Shown here one piece after another: positions 19,934-31,439 of a stretch of 64,000 nt of DNA. The stretch comes from Zopfochytrium polystomum (Eukaryota > Chytridiomycota > Chytridiomycetes > Chytridiales > Chytridiaceae). Below the pieces are notes generated by a model. The model was given only the letters and a program-made list of their open reading frames with translations. It searched no databases and was not told the origin of the DNA. Numbering within the stretch: position 1 is the stretch's first letter; each line of letters begins with the position of its first letter. The stretch covers positions 26,032 to 90,031 of the forward strand of contig JAIVFJ010000245.1 in assembly GCA_025765615.1 (NCBI GenBank), written 5' to 3'. The translations under genes and the position numbers were made by a program.

Positions 19934-20292
19934 CAAGGTCGTAATTGAATCTTGTTCGATCATGCCAGGTGCGCGCACACATTTGATCGAGGATAGATCT
20001 GCAGAGGCGGGCCGATTGAAGGCTAAGACCGTAGGCGAGGGCTGAAAATCACGAGATCGTTTCCGAAGGTATTCACTCTGCGAGAATCAGCACTGACCAG
20101 ATCTGCTCCCTTTCTTTTTTCCTTTCGCGATCGGGCATCATCTACCCGTGCCCCTGTTCGCGTCGCTCAGAATTCGGTAAGCAACCGCAATACCTCTGAG
20201 CGCTGGCTTCAAGCAGGCTAATTTGAGCCTGCTGTGCCATTGCCCGAATGCTCATCTCCTTTAACGAAAAAAAAAAAAAAAAATCCACATAG
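19934..20292. other. 5' flank/intron of the NDUFB3-like gene
   Basis: It contains a good donor (GTAAGC at 20177), a CTAAT branch-like site and an A-run at about 20267-20283 before the acceptor CACATAG (20292). Probably a 116-nt intron. No ATG was found in the presumed first exon. Confidence 0.35.
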
Positions 20293-20598
20293 GCCTTTTC
20301 CCACACAAGCTCTTTCGCCCACACATCCCCTTCCTCGAAGGGCCAGCTCAAGTCCTTCAAGGACCCCTGGGCGCGCCGCGAGGCCTGGCGCAGCCACCCG
20401 TTCTTCTCCGTCTCGCGCCGAATGCGCGGAATGTACCCCGGCGTCGGGATCGCGGCCTTTGCGTTCGGTATCTACCTGGCTTACGACTCGTGGTACGAGA
20501 CCGAGGGGCCTGGCAAGGCGGAGAAGGAGAAGTGGGCCAAGTGGATGGAGGAGAGGGAGAAGCGATTGAAGGCGGAGGGACACGGCGGTCATCACTAG
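20293..20598 (+). CDS. NADH:ubiquinone oxidoreductase B12 subunit (NDUFB3-like), 5' end unresolved
   Basis: An accessory subunit of the membrane arm of mitochondrial complex I. The open frame from the acceptor at 20292 contains the family signature KDPWARREAWRSHPFF, one membrane span (GVGIAAFAFGIYLAY) and a Lys/Glu-rich tail ending HGGHH at TAG 20596-20598. Length (about 100 residues) and layout fit the family. The first exon with the start codon could not be identified. Confidence 0.8.
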   Translation, partial: AFSHTSSFAHTSPSSKGQLKSFKDPWARREAWRSHPFFSVSRRMRGMYPGVGIAAFAFGIYLAYDSWYETEGPGKAEKEKWAKWMEEREKRLKAEGHGGHH

Positions 20599-20885
20599 GT
20601 GCATCATTAAAAGGACGAGAGTAACACGGTTTTGAGTTTTACCCATTCTCGCCTGTCTTCCGCTTCTATCAGCCTAGTTTGAGGCTTCCGCCGATTGCTT
20701 AGATTGGGTAGTGTCCGCACGGGCTCATTATAATTGACTAAGAGTCATCTGGAAGAACGCGCGCGTGACTGTGAGCAACTACGTGCGGTCCCGCCGTGAA
20801 GCCGTCGCAGCGACCGAGTCAAGCTCCCGACATTTCTTTGGTTGCCACATCTCCACAGCACTGCCACAGCCGACAACCCTACAAA

Positions 20886-21285
20886 ATGCCCAGCTTCGTA
20901 GTCCTCAGCTCCACCAACGCCTTCATGCTGTCGATCCTGTCGATCAGCGGCTGCGTCTTCTTGGTTTGGCGTTCTCTTTCACAAGCGTTGGTCTACCATC
21001 TGTTAAACCTTCACTGGCGAATCTCACCAGCTAATCATCGGCGCGCTGATCCACGGGAACAACTCGATGGTCGCTGGCGGCAAGCACGCGATCGAAGACC
21101 CCAAGGCCGTTGGGAGGCAGTGCTTCTTCGCATCGCTTATTTACGGAGTTCTTTTCCTGTTTGCGACCCTCCAGGTAATCGGTCGGTTGCTCTTATTGGG
21201 GAGTTGAGGTTTACGTGATCTCGTATTTCAGAGCTATCTCATCAAGAAGCAGACAGCAAACGATCAGACTTTCTCTCAGATCTGA
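20886..21285 (+). CDS. V-ATPase V0 subunit f (RNASEK/YPR170W-B family)
   Basis: 91 residues in three exons: 20886-20963, 21031-21174 and 21232-21285 (introns of 67 and 57 nt; the first has a weak GTTTGG donor). There are two membrane spans, FMLSILSISGCVFLLIIGAL and CFFASLIYGVLFLFATLQ. Between them is the family-like loop HGNNSMVAGGKHAIEDPKA, and a charged tail YLIKKQ follows. In yeast and mammals this small protein sits in the proton-conducting V0 sector of the vacuolar ATPase. All frames join cleanly. Confidence 0.75.
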
Positions 21286-21439
21286 ACCCCTCGCGATCGG
21301 CCGTACGCTCCCTCTTTACTGCACTACTAATAAATACCATACACTCGACGCGGCGTGTTGGTGCTGTCCAGGCAAATAAAAAAAAAAAAAAAAAGAAAAA
21401 GTCAAGTGTTTCCTCTTCTTGAGAATATTGGTACATTAG

Positions 21440-23078
21440 TTAAGATTCATTTCCCTCGGAAGCTCTCGTGCGCCTCGCATTCACAAGCGTTGCTCTTGGT
21501 AGAAACTGATCAGATCGGCTGGCAAACCTGATTAAGAGGCTATGAAACTCATTGGGAAACATATCGGCTAGGTCGTGACCGCCGCCTGGCATAACGTGAA
21601 GAGGTGCCTTTACGATATCGGCCAGGCGCTTCGAGTAGGTCATGTCGATTTGCTGAGATTGATCGGTATTGAGTAATTAAAAACGGCGGAAGGAGAAAGT
21701 TTTTCCCCACTTACAATATCCTCATCGCCTGTTATGACCATGATGGGGAAGCTCTGTTGTCCGATTTTTTCCAAATCCTCCGGCCGTATTTTGTTTCCTG
21801 CGACCGCATCTGTTTGAGCCGACCGCGCAAAGGCAGACTGTCGCGGCTTCCCCAATTTCCGCTCCTCCAACATCTAACAACGAATGACCGTCAGCCGGAT
21901 TATCCGGGCAGCCCCAGAGGAAAAGCTTACCGCGTAAATTGCATCTCCGTTCGTTGGGTAGTTCGTGTACGGCTCTTCGGTCTTCACTCTGAGCCAATTG
22001 TCGGGGAAGTTCAAGTAGGTGAACATGCGGAACACTTCTTCCGCTTTCTTGATCGGTGTCCAGCCAACGGCGATTCCAAGGTAATAGAGAATTACTTTTA
22101 GCGGCGGGAACAGGACGGCTGGGGGATGTGGATACAAGAGCAAGCGACGAAATCATTTCGGGAGCCAGGAGGGCCAGCTGCTGTGCGATCATACCACCTG
22201 TAGAACAAGTTGGCCCGAGGGTAACAAACAAAAAAAAAAAAAAGGGACGGCGTCGTACCCATCGACACGCCGACAACGAATACTTGGCTTGTCCATCCGA
22301 TATGACGCAAAAGGTCGATGGTATCTTTCGCCATGTCCTCCAAGCCGAAGTCTTTTGTGGTCTGAGTCGAATCCCCGACACCTCGAGAAGAATAATCAGT
22401 GCAGCAGAGTAAAACTGCCCTCTCTCACCTCGATTATCAAACACGCAGACCTGAAAGCGACCGTCAGCCTTGAAATAGTTCAACGAGGTGACCCAAGCTC
22501 TGCAGGAGGAGGCGTGCCCGGATATCAGAAGCGCCTTGATCGGGGCATCCGGAGGCCCGTGAATTTCGTAATAGATCTCGACTGCCCGCGAGTCCCGATC
22601 GCCTTCGCCTGGAAGTCCCAAGTCGAGGCCAGAGTATGTCTCATCTGTTGTCGAGACGAAGCTGTGCCGCCTGCTGGCGCCTCCTTCTGCAACGGGTAGG
22701 GCCAGTTGGCTAGGCCCCCGATTCTGGATAGCTCTGCGATCAAGCGATCCAGTTGTCGGAACGGCCAATCCTGCTGCACGAGGACCGCTGCCGCCGTGAG
22801 TACTCGCTCTCCGCAACGAGGTGACACTGGATCGTCTTCCGTCGACGTGCAAGCTAGGCGCTGATCGGCTTACGTCGGGCGAGAACCGGTGCCAGGTCGT
22901 CGTGACCTTTCCCGACACGCGCGGGACGTGGGTCCACGATAGGTTGCCGGCAGGTGACCTCGTACGGCGTTCCAGAGTGGTTGGCTGACGGCGGTGATGA
23001 GGAGGCGTGCGCGGGATCGTTCGCGACCAGGCCCGCCGGGGTCTCGATGTAGGCGACGGACTTGCGACGAGTCGGCAT
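21440..23078 (-). CDS. alpha/beta hydrolase fold protein
   Basis: Five exons on the minus strand: 22429-23078, 22259-22381, 21931-22197, 21715-21873 and 21440-21652. The N terminus (ATG 23078) is a Ser/Pro-rich extension. The fold starts at VEIYYEIHGPPDAP, the oxyanion region is VCVFDNRGVGDST, the nucleophile elbow is GVSMGGM (Ser), the acid is in ITGDEDI, and the His in GGGHDLAD. Spliced codons across the introns restore GVSMGG exactly. Frame breaks lie near 22900 (N-terminal extension) and in a CCCCC run near 22124. Substrate is unknown; close relatives include generic lipase/esterase-like hydrolases. Confidence 0.85.
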
Positions 23079-23125
23079 GCTTTTCGGCGGGTCGGCAAGT
23101 CACACGAAGAATTGTGGGGCCCTCC
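23079..23125. promoter_or_regulatory. 47-bp divergent gene spacer
   Basis: Only 47 bp separate the start codons of the divergent hydrolase (23078, minus) and glycosyltransferase (23126, plus). If both starts are right, the promoters must overlap the genes or be shared. Confidence 0.35.
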
Positions 23126-24909
23126 ATGGCAAATTCAGCGCCGTGTTCGTGCTCGCGAGTCGACAATGGCACCTTCCTCGTAACAGCTGCGACACCGGCG
23201 TTCGCGAAACGCGATCACCAAGACAATGGCGTGGAACGCGATGGCCGATGCCGCGATGACAAGACCTTCGCCATCGACGACCACACTGTCGGACGATTGC
23301 GTCGCCAATCCGCCTCGTCGCCACCAAGATCAATATGCGCCGCCTTCTACATCTCTGGCCATGGTATGTCTGCTACTCTCCCGTGCTCAGTGCTCTAAAC
23401 GGAAATCGTTGTTGTCCATATGCAGGCTTTGGTCATTCAACGTGAGATGGTTTGGTACTTTGACGAAGCATTGCCCGCCATTGAGATCTCACCCCTCAAC
23501 AGACGCGCCTACGTCACGATCGCGTCCCTCGCAGACCGCGGCCACTCGATCACCATCATAACTGGCGCGCCACCATCCCTGTTCGCCGATCTCATCGCCA
23601 AACATCCATCGTTGCTGCACCTTCGGAAGTCAGCCGTCATTGACCCTGGTATCATCCAATCCGATGCCGTCAGCGTTGATTCCGCCCGATCGCTGCAGGC
23701 TTGCGAAGCATACCTCGAAACGTGGCAGGCACTTGCCGAGGATGAGGAACGATGGCTACGGGATGAGAAAATTGAGTGCTGTTTTGCTCGACTCGCCCTT
23801 CGTTCCCGCCGTCGCAGCAAAGGTGAGAGTGCAGTGCCACACAGCAACACTCCGGCTGACAGTGTGCAGAGGCTCAGGTTACCTACGGTCTTGGTCTCAA
23901 ACTTTTCGTTTGACGCCATTTACAACGGTATATCGGGTTTCGACGGAACCACAGCGAAGGCAACCGTCTTAAAGCTGTATCGAGACAACTTCGATTATCT
24001 CCTCCGACTCCCTGGAGCGATCCGCATCCCCGCTTTCGACAGTGATCCGCCAAATGTAAGTCCCACTATATTTGTGATGTAGAGTTTGGACACCTTAGAG
24101 ATCTGTTCATTCATCATCAACCTAGCCACCACCAAATCCGCGCATCCTCAACCTGCCACTTGTCGTTCGCATGGCGCGATCACCGCGGGACGCCATCCGT
24201 CGCTCTTTCGGCATTCCCAACTTCGCTAAAACCGTTCTAATTACCTTTGGAGGCTTCTCAGTCACCTCCTCCTCAGAATCACTCCACGTTGGAGACCAAA
24301 GTCACACTAATGGACAACACCATTCAGATGAGCGATCGCCGCCGCCGCATCAGGTCCAGGAAGCGCAACCCTGGGTTCCCTCAGACCTTCTCCCCGAGGG
24401 CTGGCACGCCATCATCGCCGTCCCCGGCCCGAAAGGCGACCTGATCGATTCCCTCATCGCAGCCCGCAGCGCCAACGGCGGCGGCGCAGGCGGAATCACT
24501 ATCGCTCCCCGGGACTCCTATGTGCCGGACCTGGTCGGCGCGGTGGACGTGGTCGCCGGCAAATGCGGGTACTCGACGTGCGCGGAGGTCGTCGCGCACA
24601 AGGTTCCGTTCGTGTACGTGCCGAGGCCGCTTTTCGCCGAGGAGGAGGGTTTGCTAAAGAGAATGATGGCGCCGTTTGGAATGGCCGTCGAGATGGTGAG
24701 TGTCTGGCAAATCGCCTCCCCTTTGCGTTTTCTCGATGTTTAACTGCGAACAGCCTCACAAGGACTTTTACGCGGGAACGTGGGCCAAGTACATTCTCGC
24801 GGCGTTTGGCCTTCGCGAGCAAGGCCCGGCTTCGGAAATCGAACTGGACGGGGGGCTAATTGCGGCTGTCGCGGCTGAAAACATTGTTCTCACAGGCCGA
24901 ATCGTGTAA
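23126..24909 (+). CDS. GT-B glycosyltransferase-like protein (L-arabinokinase N-terminal domain family)
   Basis: Exons 23126-23363, 23426-23822, 23870-24054, 24126-24695 and 24754-24909. It starts with the nucleotide-sugar-type loop FYISGHGFGHST, then ITIITGAPPS, VIDPGIIQSDAVSVD, LLDSPFVPAVAAK, VLVSNFSFDAIY and LLRLPGAIRIPAF. The second lobe has VLITFGGFS, PEGWHAIIAV, VDVVAGKCGYSTCAEVVAHK and VPFVYVPRPLFAEE. This pattern matches the glycosyltransferase-like half of plant L-arabinokinase; the GHMP-kinase half is absent. Frame breaks near 23440 and 23790 interrupt exon 2. Its substrate cannot be inferred, so a role in sugar transfer is only suggested. Confidence 0.8.
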
Positions 24910-24965
24910 TGGGACTTTCGCTAGATTTGTCTGAAAAAAAAGCCTGAACACATTCAATAAAGAGG

Positions 24966-26206
24966 ATGCCCACATTCTACGCGATCCCGTTTCAGCGTCG
25001 CTTCCGTGCACCAATATGTTCCCGAGCGTCCCTCTTAGCGGCGATTCTTTCCGCGGCGGCACTGATCGTCCCACTCATCTGGGCTTACTCGTCCCACTGT
25101 ACGTGCGTGGATTGACCGCCTTTTGACCATTACTTCTTACGCAACTGCTCCCCGCGCAGCTTTCTGGCTGAAGGAGAACACCTTCAGGGAGCAGCCGACA
25201 GTCAAATATCGACGCGAGCTCATGCTCTTCCTGGACGGGCAGAGCACCGTCGACGGGTCGCGGGTCCATCTCTTCTTCTCCACCAATCCTCAGCTTTCTC
25301 AACTGTTTGACAGTGCCGTGGAAGCGGTGCCTTCGATAAAGGTAACCATCAGGATTGGCCCCATTTTCAGGGCTTTATTGAAATGGAGTTAACCCGCGCA
25401 CAGACCGCTGAAGTCGATGAGGACAGGGATGGAATCAACGACTAACTCTCGTTCACAATCCAGACCCACCTGCAGGACTCTTACGACATCCATCACGTCC
25501 GTTTGGCCATGATGTTCCGCTACGAGCTGGTCGTAAGTAGCCTCTGCCACACCATGAGCGGGCGTTGTGCATCCCACTTCTCACTCAAAAGCGCAGACAG
25601 ACATCAGACTGCTGATGCAGTCGATGGCGTATTTCGACGAGTCATCGCCCCTCCCGATCTCCGCCATCGATATCGACGGTGATCTTCAGCTGGTCCAGCG
25701 GGAGCTGTTGGACTCGGGCGTCGACAATGTCCGATACAACGTGCCCGTGGTCAACTACACGCTGGCTACCGTGGGCGACACCAGCGCCCTGTCCTGGGGC
25801 AGGATACTCAGATCCTACCTGGATCGCGACAGTTGAGTTCAGATCACAAAAACATTCGCCCGTCCGTCTCTCAATCCTACCATTTGTTCCCCCAGTATAC
25901 ACCGCCTTCTCCCATCCTCCCCCAACCTACATCTTCTTCCGCGCGACGCACCAGCCGCTGACGATCACCGGCAAGCTGCGTTACCCCGAGCACCGCATCG
26001 CGTACAGGCCCGGTGTGACCGAAGTCCTCAAATTCGGCTGGATCCAGTACCTCGCGCACTTTGCCGTCGCCGCGACCGTCGCGTGGTGGGTGTACGGATG
26101 GTGCCTGAGGTCGCAGCTGGTGCCGACGTGCGTTGTGGTGGATGTGATACCGAAGCCGGTTGGCGGGGGCGGGACCAGCGGGATGGTGAGGGGGTACATG
26201 TTTTGA
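24966..26206 (+). CDS. TMEM231: TMEM231 homologue, ciliary transition-zone protein
   Basis: Five exons: 24966-25098, 25160-25341, 25404-25532, 25597-25831 and 25896-26206. In animals TMEM231 belongs to the MKS complex that gates the ciliary base. Matching features: an N-terminal span (ASLLAAILSAAALIVPLIW), SFWLKENTFREQPTVKYR, an EDRDGIND... segment, LLMQSMAYFDESSPLP, NVRYNVPVVN, YRPGVTEVLKFGWIQYLAHF and a second span near the C terminus. An in-frame TAA at 25443-25445 falls inside the conserved EDRDGIND.LSFTIQ region. It is either a nonsense mutation, an error, or skipped by using the alternative acceptor at 25461. The last intron has a weak GTTGAG donor. Confidence 0.85.
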
Positions 26207-26448
26207 ATGTGTGGGCGAGAGATTCCAAAAACTTCTGAATCTCCGACAAGTTGTTCTTTGTTTGACGCAAGGATCCAGAGATGCCGCCGAAGCGACAGGT
26301 AGCACACCTACGACTGGGGCCGTGAACCACGATCTCTTACGTTTTCACGATCTGATCACCGATGCATCCGTTTCCGACGACAACAGGTCGTAGCAGGTAC
26401 ATACGTTTCCGAATCGCCAGTCTTCCATACGAAGGGCTGACAGCACGC

Positions 26449-27418
26449 ATGATGGTGACTGATCCTCCTTCATCAGCGATGGAGCGAAAAGCTGCCAATG
26501 AGGATGCAAAGCAGGCCAAAGCGGCCGCGCAAAGAGAAGCCGCGGAAGCAGAACAGTGGTCAAAGGGCGCCAAGGGACCCAACGCGAAGAAAGAGGAAGA
26601 AGAGCGGAAGAGAGTAAGTGATCTCATAGTATCCAGCCAGATCACAGTATCCAGGTCGATTCACACTTACTCTCGTTCAGCTCGAAGCGCTTGCAAAGAA
26701 AGCCGAGCGGTAAGGGCTTTCTCATTGCGATTCCACACACCGCGCTTAAGCGCGATCCGCATCCGGTTTCTCACGCGATCGCCCCACCTATCGTCCGATT
26801 CAATCTCCTTCCAGCGACGCCCTCCTCGCCGCCGAAGAAGCCTCGATCGGCGGCAAAAAGTCCTCCTCGACGCCATCCAAATCGAAGTCCAGCAAGCCCA
26901 CGGCGACCTTCTCCGGCGTCGACGCCGCCCTCGCCTCCCTCTCGACTTCTTCCACGGACACGGTGCCGACCGAATCGTACGTGGCGACCAACATTGATGA
27001 CGCGCTGCAGCTGCTGGATATCACGGGCGGGAAGAGCGGCGGCGGCGGAGGCGCGGCGGCGGTCGCTGCGGGGATCGAGCGGCACCCCGAGCGGAGGATG
27101 AAGAGCGCGTGGGCGGCGTTCGAGGAGCGGGAGATGCCGATTTTGAAGGAGGAGAACCCCGGGTTGAGGTTGAGCCAGCTGAGTAAGTCTTGCTTGCTGT
27201 TTGACTCCATTCGGACGATTTTTGGGGTGGGGGGCTTTCTTCACTGAGCGCGAACTCCTGCACATCCAGAGCAACTGCTGCAGAAGAAGTGGAAGAAGTC
27301 GCCAGAGAACCCGCTCAATTGGGAGTCGAACGTGTCCTACAACGCGACGCAGCAGGACGTTAAAGCGCAAGTGGACGACACGAAGGAGAAAGCTTTGGAG
27401 CGGATGCGTGAGAAATGA
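26449..27418 (+). CDS. CCDC124/Lso2-type coiled-coil protein
   Basis: Exons 26449-26613, 26681-26709, 26815-27182 and 27270-27418. An Ala/Lys/Glu-rich coiled coil (NEDAKQAKAAAQREAAEAEQ) is followed by a linker. Then comes the diagnostic C-terminal block ERHPERRMKSAWAAFEE, LKEENPGLRLSQLKQLLQ and KKSPENPLNWESN. CCDC124/Lso2 proteins bind ribosomes during dormancy and recovery. The 5' end is uncertain: ATG 26449 is in frame. A short upstream MPPKRQ (ATG 26281, donor GTAGCA) looks like the usual family N terminus, but I could not splice it in phase. Confidence 0.8.
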
Positions 27419-27990
27419 ACGACCATGGGATTGCGCGCGCGTGCGTTGAGGAATGACAGCTTCTTTCGCTTGCGACTGTGAATGTTGGGCCGGCTGAGAT
27501 GACAAATACATTGAAAATGGGATGCGTGTGCCGAGCAATACAATTGCTGCACTTTAAGTTTGTTCTATAGTATTGCTGTTCGCCATGATACTATCCCGTC
27601 TGTGCAGTCCCGTGCGCCGTTGTCAGCAACAGACAGACTTGTGTGACCTCAGTCAAGATTCAACCGCTGATCCTGAGCCTCAATTCACAAGACCGCTTGA
27701 GCATTTATTTTATTCTACTTTGCTTATGCTTTCGTGCTTTGCTTACATTTTCACTCATTGCGGTAGTACTTCACGGTTTATCACTCTCATTCACACGATA
27801 AGGAGCGTTCACGTCCAGGAAAGGGGTTCCTGTCGAACGTCACTGTAAGTTGACGCTTCAATCTCTGCACGCGTAACGCACCAACGTGGTCGCAACGATC
27901 TTAGGGCAATGCTTGCAGTGGATCCGAGGGCTGCGGGGAGTTTTTCGGTCTCACAGTAAGGAAGTTTTTTTATGGCATTTAACAAAACAG

Positions 27991-28305
27991 GCGAACGACG
28001 GCGACCCTGCCAAGCGACTAAGATCAAACACCGCTCTCACCGATCTCGACACCGATAGTATAGCACAACGGGTTGCACAGCTCTTGAACGATAGGAAGGG
28101 ACGTGATATGATCCGGAAAGCCGTCGAACAAGGAAAGAAGGATCGCCGCCGGACAGTCACCTGTGCAAGAAAGTACGGGGTTCAAGGCAACCGCAAACAC
28201 CCCCATCAGGAAAAAGGAAGCCGCCCACGTCGACGGAAGGTCAACACGCGCAACCGCTTCATCATCCGAGGTCGCTGCGCGTCCTCAGTGGTAAACCTGT
28301 GGTGA
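27991..28305 (+). CDS. unrecognised C-terminal exon
   Basis: After an acceptor (AACAAAACAG, ends 27990) an open frame of about 104 codons ends at TGA 28303-28305. It contains a regular helical segment (DTDSIAQRVAQLLNDRKGRD, then a Lys/Arg-rich tail). Probable earlier exons lie at about 27810-27850 and 27903-27951, bounded by GTAAGT/GTAAGG and TTAG/AG sites, but their phases do not settle a model. Function is unknown. 27419-27800 shows nothing else. Confidence 0.3.
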   Translation, partial: ANDGDPAKRLRSNTALTDLDTDSIAQRVAQLLNDRKGRDMIRKAVEQGKKDRRRTVTCARKYGVQGNRKHPHQEKGSRPRRRKVNTRNRFIIRGRCASSVVNLW

Positions 28306-29319
28306 TTCGTCAGTTCAGTTGTTTCGCCCGGTTACAGCGCTCGAAGCCCAACACGCAACGTCGAAGCGAGTAGGCCGTCATTTTCTTGCGTGGGGGCTCC
28401 CGGAAGAGCGCTTTCTTCTAGGGACACATTCTGTACGAGGCGGGGAGGAGGGGTTGATCGGACGAGGGTTGAGGTCACATTTAGTCCGGCAGGAACCAGC
28501 ATGAACAATGGGTTGACGAGTATTGAGCCATCTCCAGGAGCACTGAATTGAAGACGGAGGTGTAAACTCTTCGCCATTGCAGCATGCTTGGGCAAACACG
28601 ATGCAGAGTGGTGGGCCTGGTGGCGCGCGAGCCTAAGTCCATCAGCACACTAGAACTCTCCCTCGTGTGCGATGGCAGCCATTGGGGGGGGGGGGGAGAG
28701 GAGTGGAGAAACACGTGGACGTGGACGGAGGTTCATGGCACACGCGGATGTATTTGACGCAAAGCCTTCCGACTTGGATGGCTCTTGCGGAGCAGTGGGA
28801 CATTGCGGGTTTTGGTCAGTCTTTAAAAGGTTGTGCTCCGCTATATTGGGGAAGCAGTGCAGGTGGCACGGGTTGGTTGGTTCAAAAAAACACAGGCGAA
28901 CGTGGGCACACATCGGCTTTCTTCCACCAGCGGTTTTCGCTCCACGACCGACCGACATCCATCTTGAACGACAACTTCGCGAATCAAAATGCTGGCCAGC
29001 CAAAATGAAAACAGCAGGCTGTTCGGGTCTTCATTAATAATAATCTCTGCCAATAGTTTCGTGCGCAGGACGGTGGAGAATTATAAAGTAAGTCAGAGTC
29101 ACAATTGGACGAGAACGAGGGAAGAAAAGTCTGCGAGAATGAAGAAAAATGCAAGAAAGGGAGAGGGGAGGTGGGAGGGGGTGAAATGCAAGAATGCACA
29201 AGTCATTGCCGAGAGGGGGGGAGGGGAGTATTCGCGCAAGTCAGACCAAGTCAGTGTCAAACCAAGACAGAACCATATACAGTAACAATGTGGAGCTTAA
29301 TAGGCTCCAAAGGGGAGAA
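28306..29319. other. intergenic with 13-nt G run
   Basis: No convincing gene. A homopolymer of 13 G lies at 28684-28696 and purine-rich stretches at 29110-29230. Open frames here are compositional. Confidence 0.4.
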
Positions 29320-30593
29320 TCAAAACGACGGTGCTAGGGTGGGCGTTTCACCCTGGACAAGGAATTTGCCAATATGCCAGGGTTTCTCCGGTAGCTCTTC
29401 CGGACAGTGGCGAAAGCCGTGGCGCTCGTACCAAGTAACGACGTCTTTGAGTGCGAAACAAAGAACTTGCTTGCCACGCGCAGCGGCGTTTTCAATGAGT
29501 CTGTGGCGGATAGTCAGCGGGGGAAGCCTTATTACGACAGAGAAGACGTCACAAACCTTTGCAGCAGCAACGAACCGATTCCAAGTCCTTGGGCTTCCTC
29601 CTTGACGGCAAGCGCATCCAACCACAAGTACCGCCTCATGTAAACATACTGCGCGGTGCCGAGGACAACACCAGTCACGGCGTCTCGCACAATGTCGGCC
29701 GTAAATCCATCATCCACGACACCAGCCAGGTCCGCCGTCACTTTCTTCTTTGCGAATTGCTTCGTAACGAGGGCATCCGCGGCGTCGTATAGCGGCGTCC
29801 ACTGAGACTCGGTCGCCTCGGCTTCTCCTCGCACCGACACAAACGTAACCGGCACCCTTCCGCCGCCCACCCACTGAATAGGGCTGGAGTCTGCAGCGTG
29901 GGCCGCTGGCGCTGTCTGGTCTGCGTCAACGTCAAAGTCTCGGCAGTACTTGTCCGTAATGTGGAGCGAGAGTGCAAGGTTCCACGGCTGTCGGTCGTTC
30001 AAAGGAATCGCGATGCCGCGGTTCTCATAGACCCGCTGCTGATGGCGTTCCGCAGTTCCTTGCAGGAATCGGCGAACTTTGGCCGCGCGTACGGCTTGGT
30101 GGTCGAGTGGAGCGAGGTGGAGTTTGGTTTTCCGGCGGGCGAGAGCTTCGAGTGCGGTTTCTGCGGAGTTTAAGTAAAATTCGTTAGATTGGCTGCCAAA
30201 GAAAAAGACCGCGGGGAGGAGTGCTTTCGTAAAATTCAATACCTCGAACAAGTTTGCCGGCCGCAGTTCGTGGGCGCTGAAATTTGTTTGCGTTGAGTTG
30301 GCTGAATCTCCCGAGCGAAGGTACAAATGTCGGCACCGGCTGATCGAAAAACGTTGTTGAGGTGCTGAAGCTGCTTGCAGAGCTTGTGATGGAGCCGTTT
30401 GGTGATGGAATAGAGTGAGTTTGAAAGAAGAAGGATCCTGATGGCGAAAGTGGTGGACTTGCGGGGAAAGACCAGTGGCCCAGCACGGGTGTCTCCGGCG
30501 TGGCACTGCCAGCCGCACGCCAACTGGGGGATCGCTGTGGCGAACTGTTGCACTGCGGTGGTGGAAAACGGTTCGCACCCTCGTCGGTGACAA
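29320..30593 (-). CDS. GNAT-family N-acetyltransferase
   Basis: Two exons: 29557 upward to about 30590, and 29320-29500, with an intron at 29501-29556 (56 nt). The acetyl-CoA signature is AVKEEAQGLGIGSLLLQRL, preceded by YVYMRRYLWLDALAV and followed by AAARGKQVLCFALKDVVTWYERHGF, the usual beta4-alpha4-beta5 order. The N-terminal half (about residues 1-170) is Ser/Pro-rich and less certain. A coding-like stretch in a neighbouring frame (to about 30670) suggests a frame break near 30260 and a longer N terminus. No ATG was found upstream, so the start is arbitrary. Acceptor substrate is unknown. Confidence 0.7.
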
Positions 30594-30691
30594 AATCTTG
30601 TTGTGAGAGGCCTAGAGATTGTCCAGCCCCCGTTGGCAAGAGCAAGGGAACAGCCACCTTGTCAGAGATCAAACAAACAAGCCGTCAGAGA

Positions 30692-30898
30692 TCACTCGTT
30701 ATCCTCACATTGCCCACGCCGGTTGGATAAAAACTTCTCGTAGGCGAGCTTTCTGAGACTCTTCCATTGACTTCGGCGGTGTTGGATCGACACGCGTTCG
30801 GCCTTCTTCGCGGATATCCGAAGAGAATCGAAGAACTTTTGACCCGGAGCGGATGGGTGGAGATTGAGGCATCGCCGTGCAAATAGGTTGAGAGGCAT
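30692..30898 (-). CDS. possible small basic protein
   Basis: 68 codons from ATG 30898, rich in Arg/Lys/Leu (MPLNLFARRC, then SQWKSLRKLAYEKFL). It resembles a mitochondrial leader followed by a basic helix. It could be a separate small gene or a 5' exon of the GNAT gene. No family is recognised. Confidence 0.25.
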   Translation of the reverse strand: MPLNLFARRCLNLHPSAPGQKFFDSLRISAKKAERVSIQHRRSQWKSLRKLAYEKFLSNRRGQCEDNE

Positions 30899-31439
30899 AG
30901 TGACCTGCAGGCGAAGTTGACAGAGGTGTGGGAAACGAGGTAGTGAAAAGGACAGATCAGTCAAAATCTCGGGTAACCTCAGAAGACGTCGGCCAAACTG
31001 GACGGGTTGTTTGTGTCCGAACCTGCACAAGGACGGAGGAGTAGCGATCCGAAAGCTGTTCGTGCCAATTCAGGCCGTAGCAGCAATCAATTGCGGGGGG
31101 GGAAGGGGGGTGCAAGTAGCTTATGACAGTAAGGTATCCGAATTCTAGGCTGACTTTGGGTCCGTTGTGGGTGGCGATGGTGTTCCTTGGGATCAGCTGA
31201 GCCTCTCAGGTGAAAATTTGACTGGTCGTTCTTGATCTTACACGAAATTAAGCTGGAACAAATATGTGGCTGGATATTACTTCGGCACCGATAGGAGTAT
31301 TCACGCGAATTAGTAGCCAACACTGGAGCATTTTTAATATAATGTAGTTCGTGAAGATGAATGAGAAGGAATGGTCCCGCTTTAAAAAACACAAGAAAAT
31401 GAGTGCTCCATCCCCGGAGCAGGATCTTAAACACAACCT
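30899..31439. other. intergenic
   Basis: 3' flank of the first proton channel gene and sequence upstream of the small minus-strand frame. It contains a G-rich run near 31094-31110. Nothing else is seen. Confidence 0.35.
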
